Source of the DNA: JBOGGX01 sp050744245
GTDB lineage: Bacteria; Actinomycetota; Acidimicrobiia; Acidimicrobiales; JBOGGX01
Direction: 5' to 3'
Length of the DNA: 25,679 nucleotides
NCBI GenBank assembly: GCA_050744245.1
Contig: JBOGGX010000036.1
Location: forward strand, 1 to 25,679
This document shows positions 1 through 7,475 of this stretch, piece by piece. The notes beneath the pieces were generated by a model. That model ran no database searches, was not told the origin of the DNA, and saw only the letters and a list, made by a program, of their open reading frames with translations. The position numbers and the translations under genes are program-made. Position 1 is the stretch's first letter; every line of letters begins with the position of its first letter.

Positions 1-9
1 CCTTGTTCT

Positions 10-48
10 GTCGCCCCCAGGTCTCGAATTCCGAGACCAGGGGGCGAC
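10..48. repeat. Imperfect inverted repeat (hairpin)
   Basis: Two 17-base arms (10-26 and 32-48) are reverse complements except for one A/A mismatch, with a five-base AATTC centre. The arms begin GTCGCCCCC and end GGGGGCGAC. There is no T-run after either arm, so it does not look like a standard intrinsic terminator. It differs in sequence from the palindrome found twice elsewhere in this window. Its role is unknown; it may be a dispersed palindromic repeat or the edge of a small element. Confidence 0.6.
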
Positions 49-234
49 GTAACGCGAGGGCTGCGTCAGGCCGGTCCCGGCAGGACGTGCGGGTGTTGGC
101 CCGACCGGCCGAGATCCTCACCGTGCGAGCCGGCCTGGCCGTCGATGACACCGGCGGACGCGGGCAGGCAACGGTGCCGGTGCGTCCGGTGCCGGCCGGC
201 CTGGGATGGCTGGGCGGCGACGTCGGTGGCTGCT

Positions 235-486
235 CCCGACGGATGGTCGGGTCGGTCACGCCGCCCGGGCAGGCCAGCTCCTCGCGGTCCCCCGGCCCGA
301 TCAGCCCCCGCGTGGTAGACGCGGTCGAAGAACTCGAGCACGGTGGCCCTCGAAGGGCACGTTCCACCAGTGGTTGCGCCGGACGCTGGCGGCCAGCCGG
401 ATCTTGCCGACGATCTGGGCGAACCGGTGCAGGGTCTCCTTCGACTCGCGCCAGGCGTCGAGCGGAATGGGCGGGAACGACTCCAT
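235..486 (-). pseudogene. Decayed DUF5996 family gene with missing middle
   Basis: The N-terminal stretch (ATG at 486-484 down to about 352) reads ESFPPIPLDAW, then LHRFAQIVGKIRLA and NHWWNVPF, which I recognise as the start of DUF5996 proteins. Immediately after it, in another frame, comes ATVLEFFDRVYHAGADRAG (about 351-295). One further frame change gives DREELACPGGVTDPTIRR, which resembles the family's C-terminal tail. Full-length members are about 300 residues, so roughly 200 central residues are absent. The second frame change is explained by one lost T where AGWDRE would be expected. The family's function is unknown. This is a pseudogene or an assembly error, not a working gene. Confidence 0.65.
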
Positions 487-579
487 GCCGCCCATCGAAC
501 CACACGCCATCCCCGGCAATGTGTGGTGGATCCTCGCGTTCTCCGCGAGCATCGGCGGGCGGTTCGGCCGTCTCCGGCC

Positions 580-1221
580 TCAGATGGTCGCCACCCACGC
601 CGTGAAGAGCTCGAGCCCGGCGGTGCGCGCCGCGGGCGCACTGGCCTCGACGTCCTTCCTGAACTGATCGGGGTCGAGGCCGTCGGCGGCGAGGCCGTCG
701 GGTCCGGCCCGGTCGGCCCAGTCGAGGATGATGTCGGCGCCGGCCTCCGGGTGGAACTGGAGGGCGAGCGCCGAGCCCATCCGATAGGCGTGGGGGTACC
801 GGTCGGAGGCCGCCAGCAGCATCGCACCTCGTGGCAGATCGAATGTGTCGTGGTGCCACAGGAAATGCGGGCCCCGGGCCTCGGCCGCCCCGAGCACGGC
901 ATCCGCAGCGCCGGCGGACGTCAGCTCCAGGGTCCGGAACCCGACCTCGGGCTCGCGACCGCGATGCGCCCGACCACCCAAGGCGTCGGCCAGCAGCTGG
1001 CTCCCGAGGCAGATCCCGAGCACCGGCGTGCCGGCCTCGACGGCGCGACCCAGGAACCGCTTCTCGTCGACGAGGAATCCGAACCGGTCCTCGTCATAGG
1101 CGCCCATCTCGCCTCCCAGCGGGACGACCGCCCGCCACCGGACCGACGCCGGCAACGGCTCGCCGGCGTGCACGTCGACCTGCCGCCAAGGCACGCCGGC
1201 CGATTCCATGGCGTCGGCCAA
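580..1221 (-). CDS. Class I glutamine amidotransferase (GMP synthase-like)
   Basis: This is a GATase class 1 domain protein that would release ammonia from glutamine or hydrolyse a gamma-glutamyl amide. Counting from the TTG at 1221, the nucleophile elbow GICLGSQ puts Cys at residue 71, and QFHPEA supplies His157 and Glu159, completing the triad. The listed start is the most upstream canonical codon, but it cannot be the true one. Codons 1287-1222 read on in frame as TVLVIENQAGVPVGLL, the first beta strand of the fold. No ATG, GTG, TTG or CTG lies between 1221 and the stop of the preceding ligase at 1288-1290; the first codon after that stop is ATC. The gene is last in the minus-strand run with the ligase and the class II amidotransferase. 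A PuuD-like gamma-glutamyl hydrolase role is possible. The family is certain, the substrate is not. Confidence 0.85.
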   Translation of the reverse strand: MADAMESAGVPWRQVDVHAGEPLPASVRWRAVVPLGGEMGAYDEDRFGFLVDEKRFLGRAVEAGTPVLGICLGSQLLADALGGRAHRGREPEVGFRTLELTSAGAADAVLGAAEARGPHFLWHHDTFDLPRGAMLLAASDRYPHAYRMGSALALQFHPEAGADIILDWADRAGPDGLAADGLDPDQFRKDVEASAPAARTAGLELFTAWVATI

Positions 1222-1287
1222 GAGGCCGACGGGGACACCCGCCTGGTTCTCGATGACGAGAACGGTCGCGAGGGCGTCGGCGTCGAT

Positions 1288-2763
1288 TCAGAACACCTCG
1301 AAGTACTCGCGCTGCTCCCAGTCGGTGACGTGGTCGAGGAAGCGGCGGATCTCAGAACCCTTCACCAGCAACATGTAGTCGATGAACGGGTCGCCGAACG
1401 CCTTCCTGAACAACCCGTCGTCCTTCAGCGCATCGATGGCCGCCATCAGGGACACCGGCAGCATCGGCCGATCGGCGCTGTAGGGCTCCTCGTCGAACGG
1501 GCCAGGATCGGTCCGGTTCCGGATGCCGTCGAGCCCGCACACGATCTGGGAGGCCATGTACAGATAGGGGTTGGCGGTGGGCTCACCGACCCGGTTCTCG
1601 AGGTGGGTGGTCTCGTCGCCCGGCCCGCCGATGATGCGGACGGCGGCCCCGCGGTTCTCGACCGCCCACGACGCCCGGTCGGGGGCGAACGAATACGGCT
1701 TGAGCCGCTTGTAGCCGTTGACCGTCGGGGTGGTGAACACGCACGCCCCGTCGATGTGGGCCAGCACGCCGCCGGCGAAGTGGCGGGCCAGCTCGGAGAC
1801 GGGCTGGTCGTCGTCGTCGGCCCAGTTGGTGAACGCGTTGCGCCCGTCGTCGATCGAGCGCAGCGACTGGTGGAGGTGCCAGCCGCTGGAGAAGAAGTTG
1901 GCCAGTGCCGGCCGGCACATGAACGTGGCGTGATAGCCGAGCCGCCGGCAGACCTGCTTGGTCGCCGATCGGAACAGCAGCATGTTGTCGGCCGCGGTCA
2001 GCCCCACCGTCGGGTCGAAGGTGAACTCGCACTGCCCCGGCCCCCACTCGTCCTCCATCGTGCGCAGCGGCAGCCCGACCCCGTTGAGGTTCTCGGCCAG
2101 CGCCTGCAGGATGTCGTCGATCTCGTCGTTGCGATTCTCGGTGAGGTACTGGAAGCCGTGCGCCACCACGCTCACCTTCGGCGGCTCCGGTGGCCAGCCG
2201 GACTCCTCCGGGGTGAGCCGGGCGTCTTCGAGCTTGGTGATGTAGAACTCGACCTCGAGGCCGGCGACGTACTCGTACCCCTCGGCCGCCAACTCGGCGA
2301 GTGCGTCGCGCATGATCTGCCTCGTCGAGAAGGGCACCGGCTTGCCGTTCTGGAAGTACATGTCGGCCACCACCCAGCCGGTGTGCGGAGACCACGGCAG
2401 CACGCGGAACGTCGTCGGATCGGGGACCAGGATCGAGTCCGGGTAGCCGGTCATCTCCGGGATGCCGAACCCGCCCCCGGCGGCGAACAGCGGCACGATG
2501 ATGTTGTTCGTCGTGTCCATGATGAGCGTGGCCGTCTGGAAGTCGATGCCGTTGCGCTGGGTGCGCTCGTAGTCGGCCGCGGTGACGGTCTTGCCGCGGA
2601 GGATGCCGTGCTGGTCGCCCCACGACACGCGGACGGTGCGGAGCCCGTGCTCCTCGATGGTCGCCAGCGCCCGTTCTCCGGCATCGCGCTGCTCGTCGGT
2701 CCAGAGCCCGTGGCGGTCGATGAACCCGACCTTGCCCACGCTGATGTCGTCGAGGCTGGCCAT
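1288..2763 (-). CDS. Glutamine synthetase family gamma-glutamyl ligase
   Basis: This 491-residue glutamine-synthetase-fold ligase joins an amine to the gamma-carboxyl of glutamate using ATP. Motifs in order are VSWGDQHGILRGK in the N-terminal beta-grasp part, the metal-binding EVEFY and GPGQCEF, the ATP/glutamate site HLHQSL, GYKRLKPYSFAP and ENRGAAVRI, and the metal ligand region ENRVGEPTANPYLY. The NLY adenylylation motif of ordinary GlnA is absent. This points to the GlnA3/GlnA4/PuuA/GMAS-type specialised ligases and away from assimilatory GlnA. The ATG at 2763 was chosen because GGGAG precedes it at good spacing and the conserved protein begins there. The amidotransferase upstream stops 14 bases before it. 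The preferred amine cannot be read from sequence. Confidence 0.92.
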   Translation of the reverse strand: MASLDDISVGKVGFIDRHGLWTDEQRDAGERALATIEEHGLRTVRVSWGDQHGILRGKTVTAADYERTQRNGIDFQTATLIMDTTNNIIVPLFAAGGGFGIPEMTGYPDSILVPDPTTFRVLPWSPHTGWVVADMYFQNGKPVPFSTRQIMRDALAELAAEGYEYVAGLEVEFYITKLEDARLTPEESGWPPEPPKVSVVAHGFQYLTENRNDEIDDILQALAENLNGVGLPLRTMEDEWGPGQCEFTFDPTVGLTAADNMLLFRSATKQVCRRLGYHATFMCRPALANFFSSGWHLHQSLRSIDDGRNAFTNWADDDDQPVSELARHFAGGVLAHIDGACVFTTPTVNGYKRLKPYSFAPDRASWAVENRGAAVRIIGGPGDETTHLENRVGEPTANPYLYMASQIVCGLDGIRNRTDPGPFDEEPYSADRPMLPVSLMAAIDALKDDGLFRKAFGDPFIDYMLLVKGSEIRRFLDHVTDWEQREYFEVF

Positions 2764-2777
2764 GGCATCACTCCCGT

Positions 2778-3512
2778 TCAGGTCGTTGTCGAAGGACTGG
2801 TCGCGGTCGACGCGCCGGCGACGGACAGGCCGTCCCGCGTCACCGGCAGGGGTGACGAGGCGTCGCCGAAGACCAGGCGGAACACCGAGTCGTCCTCCGA
2901 GTGGCACGCCGTGCTGGCCACCACGCCGTCGTCGAGCTCGAACCGCCAGAACGGGTTGAGGTGGTGGTCGCCGAGCGCGACCAGTTCCCCGTCGGCGCCC
3001 AGGTACACGAGGTTGCCGTAACCGCCGAGGTCGTGCAGCGTCCTGCGCAGCGCGCTCCGGGCCGGCGCACCATCGCCGACGAGGCGCTCGAAGACGCGGA
3101 AGCCGACCTCGCTGTCGGCCCGACCAGACAACCGGTCGGCATGGCGGGCCCTGAAGCTCTCGTGGCGGTCGAAGCGTCCGTTGTGGGCCAGGGCGAACCG
3201 GCCGGCGTCGGCCACGAACGGCTGGGTGTCGGCCAGGTCGATCGTCGACAACAGGCTCGGCCGGCGCAGATGGATCACGAATCTCTGCGACGTGACCGGG
3301 CCCAGCCGGCGTCGACCGTCGGCGTCGTCGGCCAGGCTCCGCACGCTCCGGTAGCCGCGCACCCGCGACCCGGCCCCGCGGTCGACATCGTCGAGCCAGG
3401 CCACCCCCCAACCGAACCCGTCGATGCCGAACCGCTCGACCTGCATGGCCCGTTCGAGCAGACCCATGAGCGGTCGCGGCTCGGGCCAGGCGGCGGCGAC
3501 GATCTCACACAT
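2778..3512 (-). CDS. Class II glutamine amidotransferase
   Basis: An N-terminal-nucleophile glutaminase domain of 244 residues. The protein starts MCEIVAAAW, so Cys2 becomes the nucleophile after Met removal. GFGWGVAWL and LAHNGRF supply the glutamine and oxyanion-hole elements, and HLRRPS lies near the position of the usual RWATHG-type loop. Its ATG overlaps the stop of the AsnC regulator by one base (TGATG), indicating translational coupling. Stand-alone class II amidotransferases include EgtC, which cleaves a gamma-glutamyl bond, and the glutaminase subunit of N-methylglutamate synthase. With a glutamine-synthetase-like ligase next door, either kind of chemistry is possible. The last dozen residues are a Ser/Thr/Ala-rich tail unlike the rest, so the 3' end may have shifted frame. 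Confidence 0.88.
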   Translation of the reverse strand: MCEIVAAAWPEPRPLMGLLERAMQVERFGIDGFGWGVAWLDDVDRGAGSRVRGYRSVRSLADDADGRRRLGPVTSQRFVIHLRRPSLLSTIDLADTQPFVADAGRFALAHNGRFDRHESFRARHADRLSGRADSEVGFRVFERLVGDGAPARSALRRTLHDLGGYGNLVYLGADGELVALGDHHLNPFWRFELDDGVVASTACHSEDDSVFRLVFGDASSPLPVTRDGLSVAGASTATSPSTTT

Positions 3513-4009
3513 CAGGCGACGCTCCGGCGCACCGACTCGATGAGCTCGGCGTCGAACGGCTTGGCCTCCATCCCGCCCATGACGACGAACGTCTCGGTGC
3601 GCTGGACGCCGTCCAGGGGCCAGATGCCGTTGAAGAGGCACTCCTTCAGGTGATCGTGGTCGCGGAGCCGCAGCCGGACGAGCAGGTCCCTCGGCCCGGT
3701 TATGAGGTGGACGTCCTCGACCTCCGGCATGGTGCGCAGCGACTTCAGCAGGCCCTGCTGCTCGACGCCCTGCACGGCCTCGATGCCGATGATGGCGACG
3801 AGTGGGAAGCCGATCCTCTCCCGGTCGATCTCGGCCCGGTAGCCGCGGATGACGCCTGCCCGTTCGAGGCGAGCCACCCGCTCGGCCACGGCCGGGGGTG
3901 ACATCGAGACCCTTCTGGCCAGCTCCCGTTGGGACAACCGGGCGTCGACGGCCAGGAGGCGGAGCAGGTCGAGGTCGACGGCGTCGAGCTCGGCGGCATC
4001 CATGGTCAT
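3512..4009 (-). CDS. Lrp/AsnC family transcriptional regulator
   Basis: This 165-residue protein has the classic two-part layout. An N-terminal winged helix-turn-helix (about residues 10-60: LDLLRLLAVDARLSQRELA, then SPPAVAERVARLERAGVI) is followed by a RAM ligand-binding domain (about 70-150, with ITGPRDLLVRLRLRD). Such proteins sense amino acids or related metabolites and often control a divergent neighbour. It heads the minus-strand run and faces the aminotransferase across an 85-base gap, so it probably regulates both runs. An internal ATG two codons downstream (MDAAELD) is an equally good start. The C-terminal part ends MGGMEAKPFDAEL. Confidence 0.92.
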   Translation of the reverse strand: MTMDAAELDAVDLDLLRLLAVDARLSQRELARRVSMSPPAVAERVARLERAGVIRGYRAEIDRERIGFPLVAIIGIEAVQGVEQQGLLKSLRTMPEVEDVHLITGPRDLLVRLRLRDHDHLKECLFNGIWPLDGVQRTETFVVMGGMEAKPFDAELIESVRRSVA

Positions 4010-4051
4010 CGCGCCATACGTCAGGCGTCCGGCCCTACTGGCCTTGCCTCG

Positions 4052-4080
4052 TTGCTACCATCGTCGACGAAGTCTAGCGT
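4052..4080 (+). promoter_or_regulatory. Candidate promoter for the aminotransferase operon
   Basis: TTGCTA (4052-4057) and TAGCGT (4075-4080) are separated by 17 bases and resemble sigma-70-type -35 and -10 boxes. They lie in the only gap between the regulator and the aminotransferase. The implied transcript start would be only about eight bases before the ATG, which would cut into the AGGA ribosome site, so the assignment is weak. No obvious AsnC-type operator repeat was found here. Confidence 0.25.
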
Positions 4081-4094
4081 TCGACAGGATTTCA

Positions 4095-5336
4095 ATGGCG
4101 AACACCTTACGCAGCCCAGCGTCGGGGTCGACGATCGACTGGCGTGACATGTTCGCCGCTCGGTGGACGACCGCCACCAGCGACGCCGTCAACCAGATCC
4201 TCGCGGTGGCCGGCGTCCCCGGGATCATCTCCTTCGCCGGCGGGCTTCCCGATCCGGCGACCTTCCCGACGGCCGCCCTCCCGGCCCTGGTCGCCTTGGT
4301 CCTCGCCGACGGGGCATCCGATGCCCTGCAGTACGCGCCGACCCCCGGCCTGGTCTCGACCCGCCGGTTCGTCGCCGACCGGCTCGAGCGGCTCGAGGAG
4401 GCCAGACCGGACGACGGCGAGCTGATGATCACCAGCGGTGCGATGGAGGGCATCGAGCTGATCGGGCTCAGCCTCGTCGATCCGGGTGATCCGGTCGTCG
4501 TCGAGGGACCGAGCTATGTCGGCGCCCTGCTCGCCCTGCAGTCCGTCGAGGCTCGCCTGGTCCCTGTGCCCCTCGATGACGACGGCCTCGACACCGAGCG
4601 GCTGGCCGCGCGGCTGCACTCGGGAGCGCGGCCCAAGGTCGTCTACACGATTCCCGACTTCCACAACCCGGCCGGGGTCAGCCTGTCGGCCGAGCGTCGT
4701 CGACACCTCCTCGAGCTGGCCGACCGCTACGGGTTCCTCATCGTCGAAGACGTCGCCTACCGCGAGCTGTGGTTCGAACGGCCTCCTGACCGCAGCCTGT
4801 GGGCCACCCGGCCCGATCTGGTGCTGCAGCTGGGCACGTTCTCCAAGGTGTTCTTCCCCGGGGTGCGGCTGGGTTGGGCGGCGGGCCCGGCGCCGCTGAT
4901 CGAGCGCATGGTCGGCGCCAAACAGACCACCGACCAGTGCGCCGGCGCCTTCGGACAGCGGCTGCTCGAGGCGTACGGCCGGGGCGGTGGGCTCGACGAG
5001 CAGCTCGGACGGTCGAGGACGTTCTACCGGCAGCGACGCGACGGACTGCTCGCGCTCCTGGCCGAGGAGTCGAGCGATGTGGCGTCATGGACCCGGCCCG
5101 GAGGCGGGTTCTACACGTGGCTCACGGTCGCCGGCGATGTCGACACGACGGCGTTGGCTCGATCGGCTCTCGACCGGCACGTTGCCTTCGTTCCGGGCGC
5201 GGTGTTCTATCCGGACGGCCGCGGCGGGCGCAGCCTCCGGCTGTCGTACAGCCGGATCACCGACGACGAGCTCGAGACCGGCGTCGAGCGGCTCGACCAG
5301 GTCATCCGATCCGCGCTGGGACGTGAGGACCGATGA
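4095..5336 (+). CDS. PLP-dependent aminotransferase, fold type I (class I/II)
   Basis: A 413-residue aminotransferase. It moves an amino group between an amino acid or amine and a 2-oxo acid through pyridoxal phosphate. GTFSKVFFPGVRLGW gives the Schiff-base Lys251, with the phosphate-binding Arg a few residues on. FHNPAG supplies Asn191, VEDVAYRELWF supplies Asp219, and GPSYVGAL is the cofactor-stacking segment. Overall it resembles the LysN / MocR-effector-domain group (2-aminoadipate transaminase-like) but without a DNA-binding domain. The ATG at 4095 follows AGGA at good spacing. It is first in the plus-strand run and overlaps the next gene by four bases (ATGA). Divergent AsnC control is likely. 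The substrate is unknown, and a gamma-glutamylated amine is one possibility from context. Confidence 0.9.
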   Translation: MANTLRSPASGSTIDWRDMFAARWTTATSDAVNQILAVAGVPGIISFAGGLPDPATFPTAALPALVALVLADGASDALQYAPTPGLVSTRRFVADRLERLEEARPDDGELMITSGAMEGIELIGLSLVDPGDPVVVEGPSYVGALLALQSVEARLVPVPLDDDGLDTERLAARLHSGARPKVVYTIPDFHNPAGVSLSAERRRHLLELADRYGFLIVEDVAYRELWFERPPDRSLWATRPDLVLQLGTFSKVFFPGVRLGWAAGPAPLIERMVGAKQTTDQCAGAFGQRLLEAYGRGGGLDEQLGRSRTFYRQRRDGLLALLAEESSDVASWTRPGGGFYTWLTVAGDVDTTALARSALDRHVAFVPGAVFYPDGRGGRSLRLSYSRITDDELETGVERLDQVIRSALGREDR

Positions 5337-5881
5337 GTTGGCGCGGGGGCAAGATCGGCGGGATGACGCCGCAGGAGATGAACGAGTTCCTGCAGGGGCC
5401 GTGGATCGCCCACCTGGCCTGCCTCAAGCCCGACGGGTGGCCCTACGTCGTCCCGGTCTGGTACCACTGGGACGGCGTGTGCTTCTGGGTCGTGCCCCGC
5501 ATCCGGTCGGCCTGGGCCCACTACATGGCCGCCGATCCCCGCGTGTCGATCGTGGTCGACGAACCCGAACCTCCAATTCGGAAGGTCGTCTGCGAGGGCA
5601 CGGCGGTCGTGGTCGAGGCCGGCGTCGGGCCCTACCTCGACAACGGCGAGATGTCGGTGTGGAACAAGATCGGCACTCGCTACACCGGGCCCCGCTACCT
5701 CGGCGACAAGGTGGCCGAGTACCGCGGCTCGGTCAACGTCGAGCCGTGCTGGACCTACAAGATCGTGCCCAGGTCGCTGGTGACCTGGCAGGGGTTCGAC
5801 TGGGCCAAGCGCTACAAGCATCCGGAGCTGGTGCCCGACGAGACCGGCAAGGCCGTGGTCGAGCCGCAGTACCCAGCCTGA
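5333..5881 (+). CDS. Pyridoxamine 5'-phosphate oxidase family protein (PPOX split barrel)
   Basis: A 182-residue split-barrel protein. MTPQEMNEFLQGPWIAHLA followed by DGWPYVVPVWYHWDG is the typical opening of actinobacterial PPOX-fold proteins, many of which bind FMN or F420. Later segments such as ADPRVSIVVDEP and VCEGTAVVVE complete the barrel. The C-terminal WDW-type element of true PdxH is not seen, so it is unlikely to be the B6 biosynthetic oxidase. Its start codon overlaps the aminotransferase stop by four bases, which implies co-translation. It could reduce or oxidise the pathway intermediate, or simply bind flavin. The exact reaction is open. Confidence 0.82.
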   Translation: MSWRGGKIGGMTPQEMNEFLQGPWIAHLACLKPDGWPYVVPVWYHWDGVCFWVVPRIRSAWAHYMAADPRVSIVVDEPEPPIRKVVCEGTAVVVEAGVGPYLDNGEMSVWNKIGTRYTGPRYLGDKVAEYRGSVNVEPCWTYKIVPRSLVTWQGFDWAKRYKHPELVPDETGKAVVEPQYPA

Positions 5882-5905
5882 GTCCGACGAGAAGGAGCGC
5901 CCGCG

Positions 5906-6328
5906 ATGGCCGACGTTTCCGACAGCTACTTCGCTAGCGTCGAGGGCACGCCCACGGCCGACGGGCGGTTTGTCACCGTCGACACCGATACCGAGCGGGT
6001 CGAGTTCATCAAGGGCCTCACCTTCAACCCGGTCGTCGGGGAGGCGGTGATGGCGAGCTTCGTCCGCTACGAGCCGCGCACCGAGGCGCCGGTCCACGCC
6101 CACGCCGAGGAGCAGTTCACGATCGTGGTCGAGGGCGAGCTCGAGTTCGACCTCGACGGCGAGACCCGGGTGTTGGGGCCGGGCCAGGTGGCGGTGATCC
6201 CGCCGTACGTGCCGCACGGGGCCCGCACCCGCGACCAGCCCTGCCTCGAGATCGACGTGTTCTCCCCGCCCCGCCAGGCGCTCCTCGCGCTGCTCGACGC
6301 CGAACGCGCCGACGAGCCGCCGGCCTGA
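5906..6328 (+). CDS. Cupin domain protein
   Basis: A 140-residue single-domain cupin. Motif 1 is HAHAEEQFTIVVEGELEF, with two His and a Glu as probable metal ligands, and motif 2 is VIPPYVPHGA, with the last His. A strong AGAAGGAG ribosome site precedes the ATG at 5906. It lies 24 bases after the PPOX gene in the same run. Small cupins of this kind may be dioxygenases, isomerases or binding proteins; nothing here decides which. The C-terminal 20 residues are a helix-like tail (QALLALLDAERAD). Confidence 0.85.
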   Translation: MADVSDSYFASVEGTPTADGRFVTVDTDTERVEFIKGLTFNPVVGEAVMASFVRYEPRTEAPVHAHAEEQFTIVVEGELEFDLDGETRVLGPGQVAVIPPYVPHGARTRDQPCLEIDVFSPPRQALLALLDAERADEPPA

Positions 6329-6351
6329 GCGTTCTCCGCCGCGCGCCGACC

Positions 6352-7452
6352 GTGATCGACGATCACGCCCATCCGTTCTCGCTGGAGCCAGGACCGCTCG
6401 ACCTCGCCGACCTGACCCTCGACTTCGTCGACGCCGTCGACGCAGATCGCCGGCGCCGGCTGCGCCCGACCTACCTCTGGCACGAGCTGCTCACCGGGCG
6501 GCTGGCCCGCTATCTCGACTGCCGGCCCGACGAGGTGGTCGAGGCCAGGGCCGAGCGCTCGGCCGACTACCGGGCCTACACGACCGCGCTGTTCGCCGAC
6601 GCGGGCATCACCGAGATCCTGATGGACCCGGCCTGGCCCACGGGTTCCCCCGAGCGGGCGGCGGCCTGGGCCGAGCTGTCGGGGTGCCGCATCCACCTGC
6701 TCCACCGCGTCGACCCGTTGATCGACCGCCACCTCGAGGAGGGGTCGTCGTTCGCCGAGATCGTCGCCGCCTTCGACGACGCCCTCGACCGGGCCCGATC
6801 CGACGGCTTCGTCGGGCTCAAGACCATCGTCGCCTACCGGACCGGGCTGAGCATCTCGGGCACCGTGACCGAGGCCGAGGCCCGGGCGTCGGTGGGTCGC
6901 GACCCGGACGGTACGCCGGTCAAGCGCCGAGCCAAGTCGCTCAGGGACTTCCTGGTGCGGCGGGCGCTGCGGTTCTCGGCCGACACCGGCCTGCCGATGC
7001 AGGTCCACACCGGGTTCGGCGACTCCGACATCCGACTCGGCGACGCCGATCCGCTGCACCTCGAGGAGGTCCTGCGCACGCCGGAGGGGACGGCGGCGCC
7101 GATCGTGCTCATCCACGGAGGCTTCCCGTACCACGAGGAGGTCGGCTTCCTGGCTACGGCGAGGCCCAACGTCCACGTCGACTTCTCGCTGTTCAACATC
7201 TTCGCCCCGGCGCGGCTGCGTGACCGGCTGCTGACGCTGATCGAGCTGGCGCCGACCGGGAAGGTGCTGGCCGGCACCGACGGGTTCTCGGTCCCCGAGG
7301 CGTTCTGGTTCGCGGCGAGCGTGACCCGCGACGCGTGGGATGACGTCGGTGCGACGCTGCTGGCGTCGGGCGTGAGCGAGAAGTGGCTGCGGACGGCGAC
7401 ATCCGACGTGTTCGAGGACAACGCCCGCCGCCTCTACCGCCTCGACGGCTGA
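6352..7452 (+). CDS. FluG-type amidohydrolase (amidohydrolase 2 family)
   Basis: A 366-residue TIM-barrel metal-dependent hydrolase. The N-terminal DHAHP gives the metal pair His5 and His7. GLKTIVAYRTGL offers Lys157, QVHTGFGDSD gives His219, LIHGGFPYHEEV gives His255, and GTDGF gives Asp310. The GFGDSD / HGGFPYHEE pattern matches the amidohydrolase half of fungal FluG and plant NodGS, where this domain is fused to a glutamine synthetase domain. Here the two halves would be separate genes in one cluster. The start is GTG, with no clear ribosome site in the 23-base gap after the cupin stop. It is the last gene of the plus-strand run and is followed by a palindromic repeat. Confidence 0.85.
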   Translation: MIDDHAHPFSLEPGPLDLADLTLDFVDAVDADRRRRLRPTYLWHELLTGRLARYLDCRPDEVVEARAERSADYRAYTTALFADAGITEILMDPAWPTGSPERAAAWAELSGCRIHLLHRVDPLIDRHLEEGSSFAEIVAAFDDALDRARSDGFVGLKTIVAYRTGLSISGTVTEAEARASVGRDPDGTPVKRRAKSLRDFLVRRALRFSADTGLPMQVHTGFGDSDIRLGDADPLHLEEVLRTPEGTAAPIVLIHGGFPYHEEVGFLATARPNVHVDFSLFNIFAPARLRDRLLTLIELAPTGKVLAGTDGFSVPEAFWFAASVTRDAWDDVGATLLASGVSEKWLRTATSDVFEDNARRLYRLDG

Positions 7453-7475
7453 CGCCCGCCCGCCCCGCCCCCCTG

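Noticed and set aside
343..3021. Very long plus-strand open frame across the amidotransferase and ligase genes
   Set aside because: Typical high-GC shadow: the translation is Arg/Pro/Gly-rich without family motifs, while the minus strand carries clear enzymes.
6352..6366. Perfect 15-base palindrome GTGATCGACGATCAC at the amidohydrolase start codon
   Set aside because: It encodes the start Met and the conserved DDH of the metal motif, so protein constraint explains most of it; an operator role has no further support.
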